A DNA stretch of 64,000 bases from Selaginella moellendorffii (taxonomy: Eukaryota > Streptophyta > Lycopodiopsida > Selaginellales > Selaginellaceae). The stretch covers positions 319,679-383,678 of the forward strand of contig NW_003314365.1 of the NCBI RefSeq assembly GCF_000143415.4, written 5' to 3'. A program made the position numbers and the translations under genes. This document shows, piece by piece, positions 36,355 to 49,262 of this stretch (position 1 is the first letter of the stretch; every line of letters starts with the position of its first letter). Under the pieces are notes generated by a model, which was given only the letters and a program-made list of their open reading frames with translations, did not search any database and was not told the origin of the DNA.

Positions 36355-37085
36355 TATTTGGACTTAGTCTCTGGCTCGATCTCGGACCCAATTTCGGATC
36401 CGACTTCGGATTCGGTCTCGGACTCGATCTCGGACTCGATCTCGGACCCGATCTCGGACCCGACCTCGGACTCGACCTCGGACTCGGTCTCGGACCCGAT
36501 TTCGGATCTCGGACTCCGTCTCGAACTCGGTCTCGAACTCGGACTCGAACTCGGTTCCCGAGTCGGTCTCGGACTCGATTCCGGACTCTATCTCGAACTC
36601 GGTCCTAGAGTCGGTCTTGGACTCGATCCTCGACTTGGTCCCATCCGATGAACTCTTTGTCATTTCGGTCAAGCTTTCGGGGATCCTTTAGCCTACGACA
36701 TCTCGGGGAGTCGGTTCCTTACAACTCCACCACCCATAGAAGAAGTTCGATGCCCACATCGAACGTCTCGTTTTATCCTACGACTTATTGACCATGTCTC
36801 CGGGGGTCTCGGACTCGATCTCGGACTCAATCTCGGACCCGATCTCGAACTTGACTTCGGACTCGACCTCGCACTCAGTCTCGGATCCGATTTGGATCTC
36901 GGATTCTGTCTCGAACTCGGTCTCCGATTCGGCCTCGGCTCGATCCCAGACTCTATCTCAAACTCGGTCTCAGAGTCGGTCTTGGACTCGATCTTCGACT
37001 CAGTCCCATCCGATGAACTCTTTGTCATTTCGGTCAAGCTTTCGGGGATCCTTTAGCCTACGACATCTCGGGGAGTTGATTCCTG
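36355..37085 (-). repeat. TCGGACTCGATC-type minisatellite, duplicated block
   Basis: Two arrays of (CTCGGACTCGAT)-like units, 36400-36640 and 36800-37005. Each is followed by the same flank (CATCCGATGAACTCTTTGTC at 36643 and 37008), so a block of about 365 bases is duplicated. On the minus strand the units read as the same CCGAG-type satellite seen at 29.6, 33.0 and 34.7 kb. Confidence 0.75.
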
Positions 37086-38214
37086 ACAAAGGGTTCTTAT
37101 GAACCCACCAACATAACCTCAAGGTATCACACCTTGGCACATTTGGTGTCTCCACACCATTGGCCCCACGAGCTTATCTTTATAACACTACTTATTAGTG
37201 TCTAGGTCTTTGCCAAGACCAATATGGTTGTTCCTCATGCTAACTATCTGTTAGCACTGCACCATAGTGTTTGCACCCAACTCTGGGCCAAAGTTGCTTT
37301 CTTCTAGGAACATCTTTCCCACAACTTTAGTATGGCACATTCTGCCATCAATGAGATACCTACTGTTCTCATACTTGGATCTTATGATCCTCCCCATACC
37401 TCATGGGGCACCATATACCTCAGTCCAAATACTTCAACCAATCCCTCAGGATTATTCTTTGACTCTTATTTGAGTCAGCCAGCTTTTTGGACTTTATCAA
37501 CTGACAACCTGTGAGGTCCTACCTTTAATGTGCTAGCTCACAGGAATACAACTTCTTGTATTCAGGTCCTACTCACAAGGACCATCTTTGCAAGTGTTAC
37601 TCCGACACTTGATTTGTTCTCTTGGGGCAACCTTTTGCCTCTTAGGACCACTTGTCCATGTGATGAGAATACCAACTCATCCTCTGAGTACACCCCCAAC
37701 TCCTTGGGTTGTTCCAGCATTTAATAGAGGTAGCCCCGGTTACCATTTCGAGAACTTGTGTCCTCTTCTGTATTTGACCTCCCACGGTCACCAATTCCGG
37801 TCTCAAATTTATGAGTACCAGCCTCAACTTCAAGAAGGTAATCTTGTGACTCCTTTATTGTTTTGGAGTCTGCATCTTTCCCGTGATCCCAACTATAGTT
37901 GTTTACCACAACTACATTAACCCGTTTGCTGCATCAAACACTCATTTGGATCACATCCTCAGCTCTCTGAGGAAACCCTTATACTGTTCCCAAGATCCCA
38001 AAGTCGTTCCCTTACTAGCCTCTTTTCTATCCACCATATCTCGCCGAAGTTCATGCATGAACTTGAGTGGAGAGCTATGTCCTCTCGACATGCTACTCCT
38101 CAAGGATAGGCCCACTCCTAGGACCTTCTAATGCCAATATCAATGGTGATATACTTAAGCACTAATAAAAGTTGGACTAAGGAACAACCCCGATACCAAG
38201 TTGTGAGCGACTAA
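37085..38214 (-). repeat. Repeat family A, second minus-oriented copy
   Basis: Parallel to 20870-21650: CCTCAAGG(C/T)ATCACAC, GTGTCTCCACAC and TGTATTTGACCTCCCACGGT occur in the same order in both. No coding potential was recognised. Confidence 0.6.
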
Positions 38215-39225
38215 ATTTTCCATTCTACTTTAGTCACTTAACCACACCTCTAACCACTTGGAGGAGTCTCCTTCACAACCTACTTAAGTCCAATTCAGGA
38301 CTTGGGACCTACTAGTCCTGAGAATGGCATCCATGCCACTCATCCCTTGCACTTGGTCCAAGTGCTCCACGTGTCCAGCCCCAAGATCTACACCCAAAGG
38401 TACCACTGACATATCAGCCTATTGCACTAAGGCCATGCCCATTCACCTGTGTCGCACTGGTGGTCCAATACCACTTGCATCATAATCCCGTCTCTCCAAG
38501 ATTGGGTCATCCGTCCACGAGTGGTCATCCCAGATCCACTCCTTAGCATCCTTAGGATGCCTTTAGACATGGGAATAGCCTTCCCCAACATCCCTTTGTG
38601 AGTTCCTGCTAAGTCCCTCTTCCGTCCATGGCCATGTTCACCAACACTGCCACTAGATCAAGGCCTGCAAGCCCGGCCACTAAGTCCCATGGTCCTCTAT
38701 GACTTCCTCACCATGTGACTGTATCCGTAGTCACTACACTAGAGGACTGCTCCTCCTCCTTTCCCCCATTTGGGACTTTGGGACAACATTTCGGAACACC
38801 ATGGCCCTACACTGCAGTGCTCCCGGTTCATGTGGAGTGGTGCCCCACTTGAGTACCTTGTGGTTCATTGGTTCTTGCCCTTCCTAGGGGCTTGGGCCTT
38901 CCCTTCGGGATGGAAGTGGGGGGGTTGAGGTACCCATATCGGGCTGTTAGGCCACGGTGTTTAACCCTAGTGTCCCAAAGCAAGTGTTGCACCCAAAGCT
39001 TGGGATTTAGAGGGTCCCATGATCAAGTCTTGTTGTACCAAGGGATGTTAGAAACCTGGAGGCTTGGTGTGCTTGGCTGCTTGTGCCTGCAGGGAGTGTA
39101 GCCAAACTTTAAGTCCAGTCTAACCCGGGAAGGGGGATTGGGAAAGATTTGGGAATCTGTGGATGAATGGCTAACACTCCGTTGCTCATGTAGTGAGTAG
39201 CTGAAACCAAGTAGGACCAAGTATG
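38215..39225 (-). repeat. Inverted partners of 33890-34500 and 35660-36110
   Basis: 38215-38815 is the inverse of 33890-34500, and 38800-39225 is the inverse of 35660-36110. Together the blocks from 33.9 to 39.2 kb form a nested inverted structure around the minisatellites. Confidence 0.6.
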
Positions 39226-39252
39226 AGCTGGTAGTCCCTCAAGCAGTTCCCA

Positions 39253-39600
39253 AGTACAAACCAAAGCTCCCACCAGTCTTCAAGGGAGTGAATGACTATA
39301 AGGTAGTGGAGGATTGGTTTTATAATATGGAGGACTACTTTCGAGTGTTACGGTTACCAAGCTCGAAGAATGTCCCATGTGCAAAACCATACTTGGCAGA
39401 TAATGCCAAGTCTTGGTGGAGAACGATAGAGGCCAACAAAGTCCATCGCCGACAAGGAAATGACCAACGGAGTTAACCACCCTTGCTGTTTTGGGTGTCA
39501 TCCAGCTTACAAAAGTGTGATATGCCCCTGCCTGAAGGGACATAAAGAGAGAAGCCAGAGGCCCCAACCCTCCTAAGCAAAGAAACCAAACCTGTTAGTA
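39253..39600 (+). pseudogene. Retrotransposon gag fragment with decayed zinc knuckle
   Basis: The reading around 39288-39476 gives KVVEDWFYNMEDYF and AKSWWRTIEANK, the typical gag core (V--W---ME-YF, then A--WW). Further on (about 39490-39530), CFGCHPAYKSVICP resembles a CCHC knuckle whose His has been lost. Nothing of pol follows, so this is a remnant of a Ty3/gypsy-type element. Confidence 0.6.
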
Positions 39601-42600
39601 AGGTTTAGATAGACTACTATAAATAGGCAGTTAAAGTTGTTTACATGGTCACGCCCTTTTTAAAGGAACAAGGAATATCGACAGAGAGTCGGGTGATGTG
39701 ACTAGTCAAGAATAACTACCCCATGACTAAAGATTTCACCATACACATAAAGTTCCAAAGCCAATCTGCCTATACTGGCCCAAATTCATAGATCAATAAA
39801 TGGACAATATCAAAGTCATAGACAATGATATCTAAGAGACTTAATTATCAATGAATAAATCTTATATTAGAACACAAAAGTACTCTAAATAAGTTATCAT
39901 CCAAAAAAAGCAATATTATAGTATAGGAACCACCAAGATCAGCATGTTTGGAAAATATAGGATTCACCATTGAACAAAATTCAATAGCCAGTGTATCATT
40001 AAGGAAACTCAATGATAAAACTTAACTATTAAATATTTCAGATAGCATGCTAAACAATTCACAAAAGACAACTTAAAAAACACAAAGTAATATTGACTGG
40101 CAAGCAAGATGCTTACGAATGTATCACCTAAAAGTAATAACATTCCATCCATCAAACCAACTGTAGCAACAATCAATAAAATAGAATGAATGCCGCATGA
40201 CCAATAAACACTCGTTCATGTCAACTATTGCACTAGTCAATCTGAATATATTCCAGTCAATAATATGAAGGAACTCAAGTTGCTTAAGCAAGCATCAGCA
40301 ACATCCTACCGATATCTCAAACCCAAGAGACCAATCCAGGGCAAATCACAAATAACATGTGATAACGTGAAAAGCCATAATGCATTAAAGAAAACAACTA
40401 ATCATCATGAAAGACCATCAATCATCCCATCAGAGATGCATAATCATTGTCAAAAAAAGAATCCACCATCCCGAAGAATGGCAAATCATTCTATATCAAC
40501 AATAATTAAACAAAACCTTTGACAAGGATAATCAACTATCCTAGATGATAGTCAATCATCACCAATGATTGCCAAATGTAAATACTAACTTCAACATTGA
40601 AGCTAATGAGATAAAAATGCCTTCCCCAACAACTTTTAACAAATGGAACAATAAACCTAAAACTCAAAAGACTAAAAGCTCGAAGAAGTCTATAGCCAAG
40701 TCTTGCCTAACAATGATCACGAGTCTCATATAAACTAACTTCAATGCTAAAAAAGAAATCATGGTACAACTCACAATATCCTCTTCAACACATCCATAAG
40801 CTAAACTTCATAATGCTAAAGCTAATGAAGAGCATATCTGTATCAACCCAAAAGCTAAACACAATGGAGTTATGCTCAACAAATGATCACTAAACGATCC
40901 TCCATGAATCCATCCATAACAAGACGTAACTCACTTCATAACAAGCACGAAAAGAATCATCAATGATAGATATATCCCAAACTCAAATCTAATAAAGACT
41001 TAAACATTCCAATATCGATCACTAACTCTTCCTCTCGTAAAGCTAGTATAGTCCACGACTAAATCACTTTTTAGGGAAAAGCTAAAGCACAACTCTTACT
41101 AAATAATCACGTCTAGAACAAAACTAACTCAACTTGCCATTTAGATAGTTTGAATACTAACATAATTGCTAATTAGCAAATGCACGAATGCCAATAACAC
41201 AAAGCCATAGTTAAATCATCAACACTATTTTCATCGAGACTAATGAAATTCAATATCATTACTATAGAGAGATATATCATTTCACTCGAATCTTTACATT
41301 AACAATGTCAACAACAAGGCATCACTTCAATGCCATCAACACTATAACAAGCTAGAAGAAAGCAAGAGTGAATCACCACCCAAACTCTCTAGTAACTAAG
41401 CTAACCAAAGTCGAAGATACTTTAGTCAGTATCAGAGACCAATCTTTCAGCAAAACTCAGTTACAGATAACACTTCCTCAAGGAGTGAATCACCACATCC
41501 AAGACTCCATGAAATCCAACACTACAGACTAAACATATCCAAATGATATCGATAGAGGTAAAGTCGACATGCTAACATGGAAAGCCTATGTAAGTTTAAC
41601 AACACGATCTCTCACAACACCATCCGGTAAAGCAAACCCATCACTAATAAATTTTTATCAAGCAAAGTAAGTGTCAATAGTCCTTGACAAAGTCTACAAG
41701 TAATCATTAATTTCCAAAGCAACTAACAATCACTTTTCAACTTGCCTTCACAAGACCCAAACACTAAACTCATATCATCTAGTTATATACTTATCCAATA
41801 TGAACGTAATACCCCAGGTATGAGATAAAGATTCATAGACAAGCACAAACTAAATGACTACTTGAATCCAACTCAACTGCAATAAGCTCACTAATGCGTT
41901 TAGCCAATAGCTTTGAGCATGCCTTGAAGAGGCTAGCTATGCATGATAACCACTCAGTCGAAACTAAAGTGAAGCCCATGAGATGGACTCATATCGATAT
42001 GCAACCTTCTCATAGACAAAGTTATAGTACAGGTACCATCATCTCAACCTTAAACAACTAAGTTGGACATCACCATCTTCAACTAAGGCATAAGACCACC
42101 AAAACCAAGTCAGGATTAGTGAGAGCTCACTATTCTCATAGAGTCTTAATAAAATGCAAGGTGCAACCTACCACCAAGCATAATGTTACAGAAGAAAGGC
42201 ACAAGGGTCACCTTTCTAGAAAAGTGTAATGAAAAATTTTCTACACTAATTCCAGACTCTATCCAACTCAATTGCCTTATCCCCAAAAGTCAGCATTCTT
42301 TTCGTGTTGCATTATACAAACTGCCTACTAAGGTTTAAGTCAACCAAAGTCAACTTTAACCTCTTCACTATTTGTATTGGCTTATGAAAATGGAATGGTT
42401 TTTGAAAAAAGTGATCAACAAATCAGCCATTGGAAAATCTTAAGAAAATATTGAATGTTCATTTATGCAATGTTCATTGTGCAATGTTCAAACGTGCAAA
42501 TGTTCATTTGTGCAATGTTCAAACGTGCAAATGTTCATTTGTGCAATGTTCATTTTGCCCATATAACCGACATCCGTAAAATGCAAAATGAACATTCAAG

Positions 42601-44162
42601 GCTTGATCACAATGACCATATTTTTAGATATCCACATTGCACTAACACTCTTCTTCAACCACCTTCAAGATCTAATGTGAAGTCAAAACACTGACAAAAA
42701 AAATGACATGAAAAATCAAGCTCTAAAGAAAATTCCTCATCACTTGAAATAATAATGCCACTTTCACTAACACAAGTGCTAGTGGTGTCAATGCCTCAAT
42801 TACACACCTTCTCCATCTAACAATTTACTCCAAATGTTAACAAATAAACCGGTGAGCTATAGCATATGAATGCGACAACCCTTTTCCAACACCCTATGGG
42901 CAAACCATCAAGGAAATAATGTACCAACTAAAGCTTAGCATAATGGACCACCATCGAGAATCTAGTCAAAACTACTACAATGCTACTATATGTCAGTATA
43001 CTAGCTTCTCCATCAGCCACTTTGGGGTTGATCATCATTTAACCAAGCAACTTTGTAAATGCATTGCTCACTATCACATGGATATGATATAGAAATCATA
43101 ATGACTTGATCATCAATTGAGAAACACCATGAGCAACACCCTATTATTACTACAAAGGTTTATATAAGTATCAAGTGCTAACTCGATTTGATAAAATGCA
43201 ACATAAATGCCACACCCCACCGATAAAGATTTACAACACTAAATACAACTAACTTTTGTTCACAACACAGATTAGCTCATGTCACTCTCTTTCCGACCAA
43301 ACTCAAAACTAATCCAACACCAAGCTACTCAAGAAGCAATGGCAAGCTTCCTTGGAAAACAATTGACAATTGCAACCCAAGTCTTCAATAGCAAGCCTAG
43401 AAAAAATGGTTTAGCGCTTCACTACTATCCATCCCACAACTCACCATTTTTAAGACCATCATTTCCAATATGCACCAAGGTAGGGAGGGATTCTTAATTG
43501 CATAATGTGAATACGGGCAATGAGTCATACCTCATTGTGAATCATCTCTCCAAGTAGAAAATATGATTTACGTGTTTGATCCTTCGTCCCTGAGAACTCT
43601 CTTTTCGGTCTCATCTTTGACTAAACCTCAAGCTTGCATTCGCATTGCATTCGGTCCAATCCAAGAAAAGTTTATGAAAGAGTGCGGCAATGACTACTTG
43701 AACAATAGACTAATCCCTACAGTCTTGATTGATCCACTTATAATCATGCCTAAGAAGGATCCACTAGTGCTATGCTAAACAGCTACAGACCAACCTATTT
43801 GCCACTCAAAGCAAACCTAGGGAAAATTTACTTTCACCCATGGTACATGGAACAACACATGGAACCATCGATAAACTAACATTAATCCTACCAACTCAAA
43901 GTGTAATCTTGAGTTACTAGTGTTCCTCACTCACAAGCCCAAGTATAGACTCATGCAAATAGAACATCTTACATCCATCCTATGAGCCCAAACTCAAGCT
44001 CACATAGTATGGAACAAAAAGATAACCAAATCCGTACCCAAGGACCAATTGTGAAGCCTTTGCACCCAAATGTGTGCCCACACGGATCATTGTTTTCATC
44101 TCTACGTATGCAACGAGACTAATTGCCCAATCTCATTGAATAGTACTCACTAAACCTTATCC
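39601..44162 (-). mobile_element. Interior of a large non-coding LTR element (LARD-like), copy 1
   Basis: About 4.5 kb of AT-rich sequence with no ORF above about 85 codons and no recognisable domain. Its right part parallels a second copy: 41200-42240 matches 58740-59790 and 42240-43490 matches 61960-63130. A primer-binding site and an LTR follow at 44163 and 44177. A long conserved but non-coding interior between LTRs is the hallmark of large retrotransposon derivatives. The left end and the partner LTR were not located. Confidence 0.5.
42457..42557 (+). repeat. Short tandem repeat, ATGTTCATTTGTGCA units
   Basis: Alternating units ATGTTCATTTGTGCA and ATGTTCAAACGTGCA are repeated about six times inside the AT-rich element. 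Confidence 0.75.
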
Positions 44163-44176
44163 TCTGATACCAAATG
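44163..44176 (-). promoter_or_regulatory. Primer-binding site (initiator-Met tRNA type)
   Basis: On the minus strand it reads TTTGGTATCAGAGG directly after the LTR end TGCTACA. TGGTATCAGAG is the standard plant PBS complementary to initiator-Met tRNA, and it sets the element's sense as minus. Confidence 0.7.
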
Positions 44177-45104
44177 TAGCACACATGGTTTTTACCCTTT
44201 ATCCTATAGTGATTTACCATAGGATAACCATGAAGCGGAACCTAAACCCTTTTTGTGCCACATGATAGATTCCACATGTCACATGCCATGTGTCCAAAGG
44301 ATAGTGGTGTGGAACCCAAGTTTCAGGGCCTTGGGCCATTGAACGAAGGAACAATGTTAAACTCCCAAGCATAATGCCAAAGAGCAATGGCACTGGGGCA
44401 CGAAATGCCTCCCGAGCATATAGCCCAAGGAGCGAAGGGACAGGAGCATGGAGCGACTTCGAACAGTCCTAGAGCATCCAACATCCTAATGCCAGGACCA
44501 ACATGCAAAATGGAGCCAAATAGAGTTTGGCACTATTTTGGCATACCAGTAGTCTAATGCAAAGATATGGGTACTCCATCAGCTAGCATGGAATGGAACT
44601 TGGGCTTAGACCCAAGTCGGACACAGAACAAGGATAGACACGCAAGCGAGAGCCACTATCCCTACTATACATTTGGAACCCCCCATATCCTCCGCCCCTC
44701 CCCCCTTTGAGGAACACACGCTTTGGGCTTTCACCCCAAGCCTCCCTTAGTATCAAGAGTTAGTCTCTGGGACAAGTTTGAAACTTACTAAATATGGAAT
44801 GTCCCTAGATTGTGAATTTAGACACGGGACAAACACCATTGTGTTCAGATCAATCTCTACATTCCGTAGATATGCCAAATGAGCAAATCTCGACACTTTC
44901 CATAAATAGCATTTGGGACCGAAATGAGACTAATACAAAGGGCATGATAGCGAGGGTGTATGGCAGACACGGCAAACTATCATGTAGCAATATTGAGGGA
45001 CTAATCTCAATACACAAGGGTTCTTGTCACTAGCCAATGCAAGACATAACAAGATAGGAACTCCTTATCAAGCTAATTATGCTTAGCTAATAACACATAG
45101 GAAC
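44177..45104 (-). mobile_element. Family-B LTR (5' LTR of the non-coding element)
   Basis: On the minus strand it ends in TGTGCTACA next to the PBS. On the plus strand it begins TGTAGCACACATGG and matches 63559-64000 in the same orientation and 24212-25252 inverted. It runs into the assembly gap, so its 5' end is not visible. The minimum length is 928 bases. Confidence 0.7.
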
Positions 45105-45204
45105 NNNNNNNNNNNNNNNNNNNNNNNNNNNNNNNNNNNNNNNNNNNNNNNNNNNNNNNNNNNNNNNNNNNNNNNNNNNNNNNNNNNNNNNNNNNNNNNN
45201 NNNN
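45105..45204. other. Assembly gap (100 N)
   Basis: Exactly 100 N, the usual placeholder for a gap of unknown size. It lies between an LTR and a gag remnant, so order and distance across it are uncertain. Confidence 0.99.
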
Positions 45205-45948
45205 GATCTAAGCTTTAGTGATAGCATCAGTCAATGTTGCTGGAAAATCCTTCTTGACCTTCTGCTGCACATCCACTAAGATCGATCCTTTGATGAAACA
45301 TTGAACCTTTAGTAGCTTATTATAGATGGTCATGAGACTAAGGCAAAGATCACGAAACTTGCAGGCATATGCATCCAAAGACAAAGTCCCCTACTGAATC
45401 TCTAACAACTGGTTGATAAGATCAACCTCTTCAAACTTCTTGACAAACAAAATGCAAAAAACCTTTGTCAAATTAGTTCAAGAAGTTGGCTTTGGATTAG
45501 TTTTGATGTAGTTCTTCCACCACGAAGAAGCATGACCCGTAAGCTTCATCACAAAAAAAATCAATCTTCAGCTTATCCTCACAAGGATTGTGAAATTAAC
45601 AACTTTCCTACAATTCCAACCAAGAATCAACTTTTTTAGCTATCACAAATATCTGGTGATGACTTCCATTCCATGATACTATAATCCTTGTCATGCTTGA
45701 CATACCAATGGTAATCACGGACATGAGATTGATTTAACCCTTGAGAGTCCATGCGAAGCAAGAAATCCTTAGTAAGATTGACAGAATCTTTAACCTCCCT
45801 AATATCACTCTAAACCTCAAAAATCTGGCATCCTTGCCACACAACAACATCATCAAGAGTTTCTTCCTCATCATCATGGCCATCATCATTAATGCCATAC
45901 TCCTCATTAGGATCAATATCTTGCTCATCCACCATGCCCAAAAGAATG
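45205..45948 (-). pseudogene. Ty3/gypsy gag remnant, minus strand
   Basis: Parallels 52977-53710 base for base with many small indels. Read on the minus strand it starts just after the PBS at 45949-45965 and contains the decayed gag core. Frames are broken by stops. It ends in the assembly gap. Confidence 0.6.
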
Positions 45949-46076
45949 TGCTACTCTGATACCAATGAAATGAACAAGAGAGTGAACCCTAGGCCGCCTC
46001 CCAACCCTTAAGGCATTACGGCCTTAAATCCCACAGGCCATAGAATATTCTTATAATATTCTCATGGTTCATGTCA
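45949..46076 (-). mobile_element. Short gypsy LTR (111 bp) plus PBS
   Basis: The LTR (46076 down to 45966) begins TGACATGAACC and ends TTCATTTCA. It is followed by PBS TTGGTATCAGAGTAGCA at 45965-45949 and then gag. It matches the LTRs at 53728-53839 (same orientation) and 51769-51880 (opposite orientation). Confidence 0.75.
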
Positions 46077-48880
46077 CCAAAGAACTTATGTGTCACTCAA
46101 GTTATGTAGTTATTTTATATAGGATATATGTGATATATCAGCTACTCGAGCAACTTTGGGAAGGAGAGCACAACACACATATCCTGGAGCTTCCTCTTCA
46201 TAGTGGCCTTCTACAACTCAGTTCCATCATCGGTAGTATGTGATGAGTAAAAACAAATGAAATGCCTTTAAAAGAATTAAATAATAGACAGATTAATATG
46301 TTATTAATACATAATATGTACCTATGTATGTATCTCTAGCAAAGTTCTCCAGTTGAACATTGAAGCATTGTTCAAAAAAATGCAAAGAGTGAGACAAGCA
46401 TCCAGACGACCTTTGTGTTTGTGGTGCCACACAAGAGGATCTACCTCTAGAACCAAGTGACTTATGCAACCTTTCCAAGCCCCCCAACTTCGACAATGCT
46501 TGGGGGCCATAGCAATCCTTGAAAAGTGGGGAACACTATGTGTCCACATTCCAATGCCCATGGCTGTGCCAGTGAACCGTGGCCTGACATTCACCCAGTT
46601 CAAGATGCAGGCAAAAGCCTGTGCCAAGCTAACCTGTCTCAAGACAATCCTCTCTGATGTAGAAAGATGTGTAGGGTTCAATCTCAAGGAGATGCATAAC
46701 ATGGAGAAGATTGACTCACAAGACACTCGAGAGACCCAGGCTGGATACTCCACCAGTGTCTCGCAGCTGCTCTCAAATGACATAACCAACAATCTCACCT
46801 GAAGTTCATTGAGGAGGGAGTCACAAACAAGGAAGCAGGTAATGGTTTTGAAGTGAAGCGAATGTTTGAGATTGTCCAGTAGATGTAACAGACAATGACA
46901 TTATAAACGTTTGTTCACTAATTTGATGTGAGTTTTATCCAGTTAATATTGAAATGGTTATATTTTATAAGTTGAGTCTAGGTAATTACTAGAAGACAAA
47001 TCATCCCCTGGAACCAGGAGACCAAAACAATGCAATAAAAATAAAATGAAACACCACGAGGTTTTCTTGAGACCTGAGACTAGAGACCTTCTCAAAGTTG
47101 TTGAGGAGGTCCAGGATGCTGCTTGTGTTGATGCTGTCGTCCAAAAGATGCCACCACCTCCATGCACTCGAAGAGTCTGACACAAGCAAATTAGTGCTCC
47201 CCTGGAGTGGCCATCACAACTTGCAGCATCTTGCCCAGTTCCAAATGCAAGCATTGTGAGAGTGTTGGTGAGCAAGGGTATGGCCCCAGGTATGGCGTTC
47301 AAAGCCTTGATTAGTCTCATTGCCAATTGTTTAAAACACATCAGAGTATCGTGCTTGAATATTCATTGTCACTGCCCTAAACTGGCTGGCTAAAAGTAAA
47401 GGAAGGAAATATAGGTACTTGAGCTGTGTTCTATAGAGAGAGATCCCACCTTGAAGAAGTCAAGGAGCTCTTAGACAAATGCCTGCAAAGAAAGACTACT
47501 GCAAGAATGCCTGCCTTCCAACTGTGGCATCTCAAGGGTGATCCCTCCATAGACTGCAAGCCATGGAGCAGTGGCAACATACATTCGCTAACGACAGCAA
47601 CGCTATTAGCTTGCCAGTGAGTGCGACATTGGGAAGAGGCTTGCGATTAAGCTGTGGCTGGCTACAGTGGCATTGGAAGAGTCCAAGAAGCTGGAGAGTC
47701 CTGAGAGGAGATTTCTTCCTTGCTTTGTGTGAGGCATTGGAAGTTTATGCATATTTATGCCCTCATAATGAGTGAGGTCATGGCTAAAGAACACCTGCAC
47801 TCCGTGCTGCAGTACAACCCAGCTTGTTGAATCCCTCACATGCTACTTTGGTTCGTCTGTCAGGTTGGAAGGCATTTCTGCACAAATGCAAGGATGGCAA
47901 GGTGTGGATTGTAGCGCTAGTGTGGATTGTACCACTGTATCCTCCAAGGATTCAACCAAGAAGTTACAAAATTACCTCTAACATCCACCACTAGAGAACA
48001 AATGATAGATAATGTGTTTGGAAAACACATACAACCAAATGATCTAGCTATTCTCATGACTTTAAATGATCTTTCTCTACAAGTGAACAACCAAGTCCTT
48101 TCGAGAATGACCAGCAGAACAATAACATATGAAGCATTGACATCATAGAAATAGATTTGGATGAAGAGATGTTGGACTACCCTGTAGAATTCTTAAACTC
48201 AGCAACACCATCTAGAATACCTTTGCACAACCTACACATAAAAATCAGATATATCATAATCTTGTTACAAAAAATTGACACTAAAAAAGGCCCCTGTAAT
48301 GGCACTAAACTAATTATAACCAAGGCAATACCAAATGTTATAGAAGCTGAAATTCTACATAATGGTATGTAAGGAGAAAAAGTCCTACCAAGAATCTCTT
48401 TAAACTGACTGATGGAGACATGCCATTTATCCTCAAATGATGACAATTCCCAATAAGACTTGTGTCTCCATAACAATCTTTTTCTACCTCCAATAGCAAG
48501 AACAAGAACTTAAAGTTCAAGATTGAGATCTAAGCAATTCATTCCAAGGTAATTTATAACAAACACAGCTTAAGACTGCTAGAGGCATGTTAAGGAACAA
48601 TAGAATCACCTTAGTTAGCAAAAGACACACACGTTCAAGTTGCTCTGAACGATCTCACTTTCAGCATTTAGAGTATGATACTTCTTGGCACTTCCCTGCA
48701 GGATATTTTCTACCAGCCTTGTTGGCCCTTGCAATTGATGTGAAAGTTGCTCCAAAGTGAACAGCAGAAAGAAACTTAAGTTCATAAATTCTTGCCAAAC
48801 CAGATGCCAAATTCTGAATTACAGTCTCTTGTGAGGGGAAATAAAGGAGCAAACAAATGGCTCTACCCATTCATCTCCTC
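46077..48880. other. Unassigned region with gene-like fragments
   Basis: Less AT-rich islands at 46430-46800, 47080-47340 and 47420-47980 keep moderately long ORFs on both strands (46322-46798 minus, 158 codons; 46464-46802 plus, 112 codons; 46958-47341 minus, 127 codons). I recognise no family and could not chain them into one phase-consistent gene. They may be captured or decayed host exons. The flanks at 48000-48880 look like AT-rich transposon debris. Confidence 0.3.
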
Positions 48881-48904
48881 AATTCTCATAATCTTATACA
48901 TATT

Positions 48905-49262
48905 CTTACACAGCAATTGTGTCAAAGGAATAGCCCATAAATTTGCACTGGAAACATTGGTAGTATATACCAAGGAAACTATGTAACTTTGCCACTAAAG
49001 CTGGAGTAGGCCAGTTTTCCACCATAGCCACCCTTCTTGGATTTGTCTTGACACTCTTAGATGTCATAATGTGGCCTAGATACTCCACCTTCAACTTTGC
49101 AAATTCACACTTGCTTTTCTTTATGTATGTTTGCTATCACATAGTAACAAGAGAACTTTATGTAAAATGTACCTTATGCTCTTCTATATTCTTGTTAAAT
49201 ATAAAAATATCAGCCACAAAAATCTCCAAAAACTCATATAAATATCACAAATATGATTGTAG
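48905..49262 (-). pseudogene. Ty3/gypsy reverse transcriptase C-terminal fragment
   Basis: The minus-strand reading gives FLEIFVADIFIF, then EHKVHF, then KVEYLGHIMTSKSVKTNP, then LHSFLGIYYQCFQ, in the order of the gypsy RT palm and connection. The catalytic FxDD site reads FVAD, so the first Asp is lost. Stops occur between the two halves, and the upstream RT is missing. Confidence 0.7.

Noticed and set aside
35877-36367. Pro-rich overlapping ORFs (147 and 81 codons)
   Set aside because: They lie in a repeat arm that recurs inverted at 38800-39225 with stops; no domain is recognisable.
29661-37010. CRISPR-like regular repeats
   Set aside because: The units are contiguous or degenerate, with no unique spacers of constant length, and the genome is eukaryotic.
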